A stretch of DNA of 7,015 bases from Rhodospirillaceae bacterium. Its GTDB lineage: Bacteria; Pseudomonadota; Alphaproteobacteria; Rhodospirillales_A; Casp-alpha2. The notes under the pieces are model-generated. The model was given only the letters and a program-made list of their open reading frames with translations. It was not told where the DNA came from and did no database searches. The stretch lies in contig DNMS01000333.1 of the NCBI GenBank assembly GCA_003488105.1, forward strand, positions 3,603-10,617, given 5' to 3'. Shown here one piece after another: positions 1 to 5,317 of this stretch (position 1 is its first letter; every line of letters begins with the position of its first letter). The translations under genes were made by a program, and so were the position numbers.

Positions 1-38
1 GATAATATAGTCGTATGGACTTATGGATGTCTATCACT

Positions 39-45
39 GAAGGAA
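39..45 (+). promoter_or_regulatory. Ribosome binding site that decides the start at 51
   Basis: GAAGGAA lies five bases before the ATG at 51. The two in-frame ATGs further upstream (15 and 27) have no purine-rich stretch at a suitable distance, so the longer N-terminus is probably not made. Bases 1-10 are AT-rich and could hold a -10 element, but any -35 would be outside the window. Confidence 0.7.
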
Positions 46-50
46 ATTTC

Positions 51-1238
51 ATGGCACTGAACGGTTTTCCCACGCCATCGGCGGCGCGGCCTTTTCCCAC
101 CGGCGCGTTGCGTCTTCGCCGCATCGATGTCTGGGCCCTGCGTGTCGCCATCCAGCGCCCCGTGGAAACCTCGTTCGGTATCATGCGCGACCGCCCGGCC
201 GTGTTCCTGCGGGTCGAAGGGGCCGACGGTTCCTTCGGATTCGGGGAAATCTGGTGCAACTTTCCCAGCTGCGGCGCCGAACACCGGGTGCGCATGGCCG
301 TGGATGAACTGGCGCCGCTCCTGGCCGGGCGCGACCTGGCCTCGCCCGCCGAGGCCTATGCCCTGATGTGGGAGAAAACCCGCGTGCGGGTGCTGCAGAC
401 CGGTGAGCCGGGCCCTTATTCCCAAGCCATCGCCGGTCTTGATATCGCGTTGTGGGACTTGGCGGCACGTGCTGCCGGCCGGCCCCTGCGCCACTTCATT
501 GCCGAGGATGCGGTGGATAGCGTGCCGGCCTATGCCAGCGGCATCCATATCGGCATCGCGGCGGACGTGGTGCCCGAATTCCGCGCCGCCGGGTTCCGCA
601 ATTTCAAGGTCAAGGTCGGCTTCGACACGGCGCAAGACATCGCCGGCATCAAGGCCCTGAAGGCAATGATAAAGCCGGGTGAACGTCTGTTTTCCGACGC
701 CAACCAGGCCTGGGACCTGGAGGCGGCCCTGGAATTCGCCCAGGGGGCGCGGGACCTGGGGCTGGACTGGCTGGAAGAGCCCTTGCGCGCCGACGCGCCG
801 GCGGACGACTGGGCGCGGCTGGCGGCGGAGGGTGGCGTTCCGCTCGCCGCCGGGGAGAACTTCACGGGTGCGGAGGATTTCGACGCCGCCGTCGCGGCCG
901 GGTCGCTTGCCTTTATTCAGCCCGACATGGCGAAATGGGGCGGCGTCACCGGCTGCTTGCCCGTGGCCCAAGCCATTCTGGCGGGCGGGCGCACGTATTG
1001 TCCCCATTACCTGGGCGGGGGCATCGGGTTGTTGGCCTCGGCCAACCTGCTGGCCGCCGTCGGCGGCCCGGGGTTGCTTGAGGTCGATGCCAATCCGAAC
1101 CCCCTGCGTTCCGACATTCCCGGCATGACAATGACGGACGGGCGGATCGTTTTGGGGGGTGCGCCGGGCTTGGGGATCGAGGCACTGCCCGAGACCTTGC
1201 TGCCCCAGGTGACCCTGCACGAGATCTGGACGGCCTAG
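51..1238 (+). CDS. Enolase-superfamily enzyme, mandelate racemase/muconate lactonizing enzyme type
   Basis: This gene encodes about 395 residues of a cytoplasmic, Mg-dependent enzyme that abstracts a proton next to a carboxylate (racemase, epimerase, cycloisomerase or acid dehydratase). An N-terminal capping domain (about 20-140) precedes the barrel. Visible active-site set: Lys186-Val-Lys188 (KxK base), metal ligands Asp216 (FSDANQ), Glu242 (WLEEP) and Glu269 (AGEN), Asp292 (PDMAKWGG) paired with His319 (CPHY), and Glu344 (LLEVD). The KxK plus His-Asp dyad matches the mandelate racemase subgroup as I know it, so both faces of the substrate could be served. The length is usual for the family. 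The start at 51 is chosen because GAAGGAA (39-45) sits five bases upstream. An in-frame ATG at 15 has no ribosome binding site, and a stop lies at 3-5. The substrate cannot be read from the sequence, and true mandelate racemase activity is not implied. The family call is firm; the reaction is unknown. Confidence 0.93.
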   Translation: MALNGFPTPSAARPFPTGALRLRRIDVWALRVAIQRPVETSFGIMRDRPAVFLRVEGADGSFGFGEIWCNFPSCGAEHRVRMAVDELAPLLAGRDLASPAEAYALMWEKTRVRVLQTGEPGPYSQAIAGLDIALWDLAARAAGRPLRHFIAEDAVDSVPAYASGIHIGIAADVVPEFRAAGFRNFKVKVGFDTAQDIAGIKALKAMIKPGERLFSDANQAWDLEAALEFAQGARDLGLDWLEEPLRADAPADDWARLAAEGGVPLAAGENFTGAEDFDAAVAAGSLAFIQPDMAKWGGVTGCLPVAQAILAGGRTYCPHYLGGGIGLLASANLLAAVGGPGLLEVDANPNPLRSDIPGMTMTDGRIVLGGAPGLGIEALPETLLPQVTLHEIWTA

Positions 1239-1244
1239 CCGTCC
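1228..1244 (+). repeat. Perfect inverted repeat over the stop codon of the enolase-superfamily gene
   Basis: GGACGGC and GCCGTCC form two 7-base arms around CTA, and the TAG stop begins inside the spacer. It is followed by GGGG, TTT and CC, so the T-tract is too short for a confident intrinsic terminator. It may be a weak or partial terminator, leaving read-through into the next gene possible, or it may be chance in GC-rich DNA. Confidence 0.35.
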
Positions 1245-1321
1245 GGGGTTTCCTCCCACCCAAGAAAGCTGGTAAATACACCGGAAGATTGGAAAATCAC
1301 CGGGTAGGAATTCCAGGGTCC

Positions 1322-2188
1322 ATGGCGCTCAATCCCAAGGTTATTTCGTTCTTCGACGACCGCACCTTCACCATCACCCATATCGTCATCTGCCCGGAAA
1401 CGGGGGCCATCGCGGTGATCGACCCGGTGCTGGATTACGACGCGGCGGCAGGGCGAACCTATCGGGAAAGTGCGGAAGCCGTCGTCAACCAGATCGGCCA
1501 GGACGATCTGACCGTGGAATGGGTGCTGGAAACTCATGTCCATGCCGATCACCTGACCGCAGCCCCCTTCGTGAAGGACAGCCTGGGCGGGCGCCTGGGC
1601 ATCGGCGGCAAGGTTGGTCTGGTGCAGGCGGCCTTCAAGAAGATCTTCAACGCCGAGGACGCCTTCGCCACGGACGGCTCGCAGTTCGACCACCTGTTCG
1701 CCGACGGCGAGGAATTCAAGATCGGCAATCTGACGGCGCGGGTGATGCACACACCGGGGCATACGCCGGCCTGCGTCACCTACGTGATCGGCGATGCGGC
1801 CTTTGTTGGCGATACCCTGTTCGCGCCCGATTACGGCACGGCGCGCTGCGATTTTCCCGGTGGCGACGCGCGCCAGCTTTATGCCTCGATCCAGAAGATC
1901 CTGGCCTTGCCCGACGATACGCGTCTGTTCCTGTGCCACGACTACATGCCGGGTGGGCGCGACGTGATCATGCATACGACCGTCGCCGAACAGAAGGCGG
2001 CTAACGTGCACCTGAAGGACTGCGCCGACGCCGAGGCCTTCGCCGCCATGCGCAACGGCCGCGACGCCAAGCTCAGCATGCCGGCCCTGATCATTCCGTC
2101 CGTGCAGGTCAACATGCGCGGCGGCACCCTGCCGCCGGCGGAAAGTAACGGCGTTTCGTATCTGAAAACGCCGCTTAACTTGCTGTAA
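1322..2188 (+). CDS. MBL-fold metallohydrolase, persulfide dioxygenase (ETHE1/Blh-like)
   Basis: This gene encodes 288 residues with a single metallo-beta-lactamase domain and no rhodanese or other added domain. The metal-site motifs are complete: His72-Val-His74-Ala-Asp76-His77 (ETHVHADH), His143 (HTPGH), Asp164 (FVGDTLF) and His206 (CHDYMPGG). In ETHE1-type enzymes the first His of HxHxDH, the HTPGH His and the Asp hold one iron. These proteins oxidise glutathione persulfide to sulfite and glutathione. The stretch DYGTARCDFPGGDA and the C-terminal part ending in SYLKTPLNLL recall the Blh/SdoA-like branch rather than glyoxalase II. No signal peptide is seen, so it should be cytoplasmic. The ATG at 1322 is preferred, with AGGA at 1306-1309, though the spacing is long. 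A TTG at 1289 in the same frame would add 11 residues but has GGAAGA too close to it. The gene is co-oriented with its upstream neighbour, 83 bases away. No BigR-like regulator or sulfurtransferase is visible nearby. Family confidence is high; the persulfide substrate is an inference. Confidence 0.85.
   Translation: MALNPKVISFFDDRTFTITHIVICPETGAIAVIDPVLDYDAAAGRTYRESAEAVVNQIGQDDLTVEWVLETHVHADHLTAAPFVKDSLGGRLGIGGKVGLVQAAFKKIFNAEDAFATDGSQFDHLFADGEEFKIGNLTARVMHTPGHTPACVTYVIGDAAFVGDTLFAPDYGTARCDFPGGDARQLYASIQKILALPDDTRLFLCHDYMPGGRDVIMHTTVAEQKAANVHLKDCADAEAFAAMRNGRDAKLSMPALIIPSVQVNMRGGTLPPAESNGVSYLKTPLNLL
2149..2173 (+). repeat. Inverted repeat in the 3' end of the MBL gene
   Basis: CGGCGTTT (2149-2156) and AAACGCCG (2166-2173) can form an 8-base-pair stem with a 9-base loop in the last codons of the gene. 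No T-tract follows on the plus strand (the next bases are CTTAACTTGCTGTAA), so it is not a standard intrinsic terminator. It could protect the 3' end of the transcript or be fortuitous. Confidence 0.3.
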
Positions 2189-2341
2189 AAAAATAATAAA
2201 TTCAAAATTATATAAATAAGACCTTATTCGTCAGTGACTTTAGTGTTGCTGCGCGCAATCATCAAACCCGCCTAACAATAAGATCAAATCGTGCTTTTGG
2301 CGGGAAGGGGGCTTTGGTTGCGGTAAAGGGGATAGTGAATA
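2189..2341 (+). promoter_or_regulatory. AT-rich intergenic region upstream of the chemoreceptor gene
   Basis: The first 40 bases after the MBL stop are almost pure A and T, in sharp contrast to the GC-rich genes on both sides. The rest is mixed. Such regions usually hold the promoter and regulator sites of the downstream gene. I cannot assign a clear -35/-10 pair, a FliA-type flagellar promoter or a sigma-54 promoter. TAAGAT at 2279-2284 is a possible -10 without a good -35. The visible structured element is the short inverted repeat at 2215-2228, listed separately. A good ribosome binding site, AAGGGGA at 2326-2332, stands nine bases before the chemoreceptor ATG. Confidence 0.5.
2215..2228. 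repeat. Short perfect inverted repeat AATAAG-AC-CTTATT
   Basis: Two 6-base arms are separated by two bases, about 115 bases upstream of the chemoreceptor start. The 2-base spacer is too short for an RNA hairpin loop without opening the stem. A dimeric DNA-binding regulator site is therefore the more natural reading, but in AT-rich sequence it may be chance. I cannot match it to a known operator. Confidence 0.3.
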
Positions 2342-4354
2342 ATGAGGTTTCTAAACAACGTCAGAATCCTGACGAAAGTTTCGCTCGGCTTCGGTGTGGT
2401 CCTGGCGCTTCTTGTGGTCACCGGCTTGACCGGCGGGATTAACCTGAAAAACGGCGACACCAATTTCGCGCGTTACCGAGGCATCGCCACCGAGACCAAC
2501 CAGGCGGCCCGGGTTCAGACCAGCCTTCTGGAAACCCAGTTGGAAATCCGTAAATTCCTGAAAAGCGCGACGGAAGAGACCCTGGAAACCGTAAAGGACC
2601 GGGCGCAGCTGACCATCCAATTGAATGACCAGCTGACCAAGATGATCAAGGAACCACAGGAAAATGCCCTGGCCCAAGAGGTCGGGCGCAATCTTTCCAA
2701 CTATATCTCCGCGTTCGATGAAGTGGCGGCCCGTCAGGCACGCATTGACGATCTGGTGCAGAACAGGATCGACGTGCTTAGCCGGGAAATGCGGGCCCTG
2801 ATCGCGGGCATCAAGAAAAAGACCCAGGACGCGATCGACGTTACGGGCGCCTATAACGCGTCGACGGTGCAGCGCGACCTTTTACTGATGCTTCTCAACA
2901 CGGCCACGTTCCTTGTTTCCAACGATCAGGAATCTTTCGACAACGCAGTCAAGGAATCAGCCGCCATGAAGGCAAACCAATCCGTCATGGTCGCCGACTT
3001 TCTGGAAGAAGACTGGCTCAAGATGTCCGAGGAGTTGGCGGCCAAGCACGAGGCATTCATCGCCGCCCTGCAGGAGGTCTATGAGCATGTGAACGCCCGC
3101 AACGCGGCGATCGAAACGCAGTTGGATACCATCGGCCCGGACGTGTCCGCCCAGATGGACGAACTGAAGCTGGGCTTCAAGACGGACCAGGACCTGTTGG
3201 GAACGGACACCAGTGACGCCATGCGCAAGGGCCTTGTCACCATGGTCAGCGCCGCCGCCGTTGCCCTGGTTCTGGGGATCGCGGCCGCATGGTTGATCGG
3301 CACGGGCATTTCCCGTCCGATCGGCGCCATCACGCGGGCCATGACGGCGCTCGCCAAGGGAGATAAGGGCACCGACATTCCCGGTGCTGACCAGAAGGAC
3401 GAGGTCGGCGATATGGCCCAGGCGGTTCTGGTCTTCAAGGAGAACATGATCAAGGCCGATGAATTGGCGGCCCGCGAGCAGGAGGAGGCGGCGCGGCGCG
3501 AGGAGCGGTCCCGCCGTCTGCTTGATCTGACCGGCAGTTTCGATGCCGACGTGACCGAATTGTTGCGCGCCCTTGGGGCCTCGGCGACGGAAATGGAGGC
3601 AACGGCGGCCACCATGTCGGAGATCGCCGGCAACACCAATACCCGCGCCGCAACGGTTGCGGGGGCCGCGGAACAGGCATCGGGCAACGTGCAGACCGTC
3701 GCGACGGCGACCGAAGAGTTGTCCAGTTCGATCCAGGAAATCGGCCGGCAGGTCAGCCAGTCGGCCGAAATCGCCGGTCGTGCCGTGAACCAGGCCGCGC
3801 AGACCGACCAGCAGGTTCAGGGCCTGGCCGATGCGGCGCAGAAGATCGGCGACGTCATTAGCCTGATCGCCGACATCGCCGAGCAGACTAACCTGCTGGC
3901 CCTCAACGCGACCATCGAAGCCGCCCGCGCCGGTGACGCGGGCAAGGGCTTTGCCGTCGTCGCGTCGGAGGTCAAGAACCTGGCCAACCAGACCGCCAAG
4001 GCGACCGGCGATATCGAACAGCAGGTCGGCGCGATCCAAGCCGAAACGTTGGAGGCGGTGACCGCGATCCGGTCCATCACCGCTACCATCAAGTCGATGG
4101 ATGAAATCGCCGCGGCGATTGCCGCCGCGGTCGAACAGCAGGGGGCGGCGACGGGTGAAATCGCGCGCAATGTCGAGCAGGCAGCCGTCGGCACACAGGA
4201 AGTCACCTCCAACATCATTCAGGTTACGGCCGCCGCCGAGGAAACGGGAACATCCGCGTCCGAGGTCAAGCATGTGGCCGCCGACCTGAACCAGAAGGCC
4301 GACCTTCTGCGCAAACAGGTGGAAAGCTTCCTCGCCGACGTCCGTGCTGCCTGA
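2342..4354 (+). CDS. Methyl-accepting chemotaxis protein with large helical periplasmic sensor domain
   Basis: This is a 670-residue inner-membrane chemoreceptor that would relay ligand binding to a CheA/CheW array. Domain order: a short cytoplasmic N-terminus, TM1 at about 12-33, a mainly helical periplasmic domain at about 34-296, TM2 at about 297-320, a HAMP linker from about 320 ([12 protein letters not shown]) to about 375, and a long cytoplasmic coiled coil. The highly conserved hairpin tip begins at Glu514 ([18 protein letters not shown], then [15 protein letters not shown]). The periplasmic part is about 260 residues and looks like two stacked four-helix bundles, resembling the helical bimodular (HBM) sensors. 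HBM receptors such as McpS bind organic acids, but the ligand here cannot be read. The protein ends in FLADVRAA with no CheR-tethering pentapeptide. The start is supported by AAGGGGA nine bases upstream. The gene has its own AT-rich upstream region and a terminator downstream, so it is probably monocistronic. No che genes are in view. Confidence 0.95.
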   Translation: MRFLNNVRILTKVSLGFGVVLALLVVTGLTGGINLKNGDTNFARYRGIATETNQAARVQTSLLETQLEIRKFLKSATEETLETVKDRAQLTIQLNDQLTKMIKEPQENALAQEVGRNLSNYISAFDEVAARQARIDDLVQNRIDVLSREMRALIAGIKKKTQDAIDVTGAYNASTVQRDLLLMLLNTATFLVSNDQESFDNAVKESAAMKANQSVMVADFLEEDWLKMSEELAAKHEAFIAALQEVYEHVNARNAAIETQLDTIGPDVSAQMDELKLGFKTDQDLLGTDTSDAMRKGLVTMVSAAAVALVLGIAAAWLIGTGISRPIGAITRAMTALAKGDKGTDIPGADQKDEVGDMAQAVLVFKENMIKADELAAREQEEAARREERSRRLLDLTGSFDADVTELLRALGASATEMEATAATMSEIAGNTNTRAATVAGAAEQASGNVQTVATATEELSSSIQEIGRQVSQSAEIAGRAVNQAAQTDQQVQGLADAAQKIGDVISLIADIAEQTNLLALNATIEAARAGDAGKGFAVVASEVKNLANQTAKATGDIEQQVGAIQAETLEAVTAIRSITATIKSMDEIAAAIAAAVEQQGAATGEIARNVEQAAVGTQEVTSNIIQVTAAAEETGTSASEVKHVAADLNQKADLLRKQVESFLADVRAA

Positions 4355-4374
4355 TCGCCTGGCCGCCGACAGCC

Positions 4375-4422
4375 TGCGGGAAAATTCAGCCGGCGGGTGC
4401 CTCGCCGGCCATTTTTCCCGCA
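4375..4422 (+). terminator. Intrinsic terminator after the chemoreceptor gene, possibly bidirectional
   Basis: The inner stem is GCCGGCG (4389-4395) with CGCCGGC (4403-4409), extendable by a G-U and a G-C pair to a 3-base loop. An outer stem pairs TGCGGGAAAA (4375-4384) with TTTTCCCGCA (4413-4422). The T-run at 4412-4416 follows the GC-rich stem, which is the normal intrinsic terminator layout. The A-run at 4381-4384 would serve as a short T-run on the minus strand, so the element could also stop leftward transcription coming from the AOR side. Confidence 0.8.
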
Positions 4423-4432
4423 TCGCGCGATG
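4421..4432. repeat. 12-base perfect palindrome CATCGCGCGATG
   Basis: A perfect self-complementary 12-mer directly adjoins the terminator, upstream of the PAS gene. It could be a regulator site, but short GC-rich palindromes arise often by chance in such a genome. Confidence 0.2.
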
Positions 4433-4457
4433 ACAGTGCGACTTCGGTCCGATTTGT

Positions 4458-4481
4458 GTTACGGTTTTTTATCGACGTAAC
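4458..4481. promoter_or_regulatory. Inverted repeat GTTACG-N12-CGTAAC upstream of the PAS gene
   Basis: Two perfect 6-base arms (4458-4463 and 4476-4481) flank a T-rich 12-base spacer, ending 21 bases before the start codon and 13 bases before the ribosome binding site. The position fits an operator overlapping the promoter, or an RNA hairpin in the 5' leader that could be extended by a wobble pair and one G-C pair. I cannot assign a regulator, and no clear -35/-10 pair is visible around it. Confidence 0.35.
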
Positions 4482-4502
4482 GCGCATTTCGTTTGAGGTG
4501 CC

Positions 4503-5042
4503 ATGGCCGAATTCAAGCCTCACGGCACGCGGCTTGTGTCGCTGCCCCTTGAGGACCTTAAATCCGAGGACCTGCTGTCTGCCCTGGAATTGTGGCGGAG
4601 TTGGTGCGGTGACCGTGACGCGCCGGTTTGGGCCGACGTCGAATTGTCCACCTTCCCGTCCAAGCTGTTGCCCATGGCGACGGTCGTCGATGTCGTCAAC
4701 GGCGGCAAGGATTTCAAATACCGCTATTGGGGGTCGGAGCTGTCACGCCTGTTCAAGCGCGAGGAAACGGGTGTGCTGTTGTCCGAACATGTGGTCAATC
4801 AGTCGGGACACATCCGCTTCAGCCAGTTCTGGGAAGTGGTGGTGCAGATCCGTCCGCTGCTGTTCATGACGATCTTTGAGCGGGTCGAAGGCGTGATGGC
4901 GGAAAAGCTAAACCTGCGCCTGCCCGTGGTGGATGAAGCGGGGACGGTGGACAAGATCATCTCGCTTAGTGTCATGGATCGGATCGGGATTCAGGATTTC
5001 GAGGATCTGAGCGACCATTGGCAGGCCGAGATCGCCGGCTGA
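4503..5042 (+). CDS. PAS-domain protein of the PAS_5 type
   Basis: This is a 179-residue soluble protein without signal peptide or membrane segment. It fits the single-domain PAS_5 proteins common in Alphaproteobacteria. An N-terminal helix (ALELWRSWCGDRDAPVWAD, about 25-45) leads into a region with a run of prolines and hydrophobics (FPSKLLPMATVVDVV). The core strand pair FKYRYWGSELSRLF and ETGVLLSEHVV follows at about 72-100, then late strands LLFMTIFERVEG and LNLRLPVVDEAGTVDKIISLSVMD. The pattern of aromatic and Gly residues (Y-x-Y-W-G) is what I expect of this family. No output domain (kinase, GGDEF, HTH) is attached, so it must act through a partner or as a simple sensor, and no cofactor ligand can be named. 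GAGG at 4495-4498 lies four bases before the ATG. Its stop is only three bases from the stop of the oppositely oriented MoaD-like gene. A real gene is near certain; the PAS_5 assignment is likely. Confidence 0.85.
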   Translation: MAEFKPHGTRLVSLPLEDLKSEDLLSALELWRSWCGDRDAPVWADVELSTFPSKLLPMATVVDVVNGGKDFKYRYWGSELSRLFKREETGVLLSEHVVNQSGHIRFSQFWEVVVQIRPLLFMTIFERVEGVMAEKLNLRLPVVDEAGTVDKIISLSVMDRIGIQDFEDLSDHWQAEIAG

Positions 5043-5050
5043 CCGTCAGC
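5038..5050. repeat. Palindrome containing both convergent stop codons
   Basis: GCTGAC, one C, then GTCAGC. The TGA stop of the PAS gene (5040-5042) lies in the left arm. The TGA stop of the MoaD-like gene on the minus strand (5046-5048) lies in the right arm. The 1-base spacer is too short for a stable hairpin loop unless the stem is cut to four pairs, and no T-tract follows on either strand, so it is not a credible terminator. The symmetry partly follows from two TGA-stopped genes meeting head-on. Confidence 0.4.
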
Positions 5051-5309
5051 GTCCGCCCTTGATGGCCGGAAACACGGTGATCTCGTCGCCGTCGGACAGC
5101 GGCACGTCCGCGCGCCCGGCAATGGGCACGGCATCCTCGTTCAGCATGGTCATATAGGCCTCGCCGATGCCGTCGGGCAGCTTCAACTGCGTGATCAGGT
5201 CTTCCAGGCTGGCGCCGTCCGCCAGGGTGAAGGCACCCACGCCGTTGCCGTCGAACCCCGGTGGGGCGAACGGGTCCATGGCGATCAGCTTGACCGTGAC
5301 CTTCATCAT
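5046..5309 (-). CDS. MoaD/ThiS-family sulfur-carrier-like protein linked to AOR
   Basis: This gene encodes 87 residues with the beta-grasp pattern of MoaD/ThiS: an N-terminal strand (KVTVKLIA), a central helix (LEDLITQLKLP) and the terminal strand GDEITVFPAI. MoaD proteins carry sulfur as a C-terminal thiocarboxylate used to form the dithiolene of the molybdenum/tungsten pterin. Homologues next to aldehyde oxidoreductase genes probably serve tungsten-cofactor assembly. The gene begins 8 bases after the AOR stop (second Met codon at 5306), so the two are surely co-transcribed and may be translationally coupled. The C-terminus reads Gly-Gly-Arg, not the bare Gly-Gly needed for adenylation in known family members. 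Trimming of one residue or a different role would be required. The start is taken at the first of two adjacent Met codons; neither has a strong ribosome binding site. Family assignment is good; the precise role is inferred from context. Confidence 0.85.
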   Translation of the reverse strand: MMKVTVKLIAMDPFAPPGFDGNGVGAFTLADGASLEDLITQLKLPDGIGEAYMTMLNEDAVPIAGRADVPLSDGDEITVFPAIKGGR

Positions 5310-5317
5310 CCGGTCGC

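Noticed and set aside
15..50. Earlier ATG start for the enolase-superfamily gene
   Set aside because: No ribosome binding site precedes it, whereas the ATG at 51 has GAAGGAA at ideal distance; the additional residues do not match the family N-terminus.
21..1259. Long minus-strand open frame (412 codons) opposite the enolase-superfamily gene
   Set aside because: It mirrors a gene with complete catalytic motifs; its translation is rich in Arg, Gly and Pro without domain signatures, as expected for antisense frames in GC-rich DNA.
1289..1321. TTG start for the MBL-fold gene
   Set aside because: The purine stretch GGAAGA is too close to the TTG, and the family-like sequence begins at the ATG at 1322.
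2267..2304. CCCGCC / GGCGGG inverted repeat before the chemoreceptor
   Set aside because: Only six pairs with a 26-base loop; GC-only arms of this length are expected by chance in this genome.
2298..2322. Possible sigma-54 promoter (TTGGC ... TTGC) before the chemoreceptor
   Set aside because: The GG and GC elements are 19 bases apart, whereas a sigma-54 promoter needs about 10.
2957..4423. Long minus-strand open frame (488 codons) opposite the chemoreceptor
   Set aside because: The plus-strand protein has clear transmembrane, HAMP and signalling motifs; the antisense product is low-complexity and has no recognisable domain.
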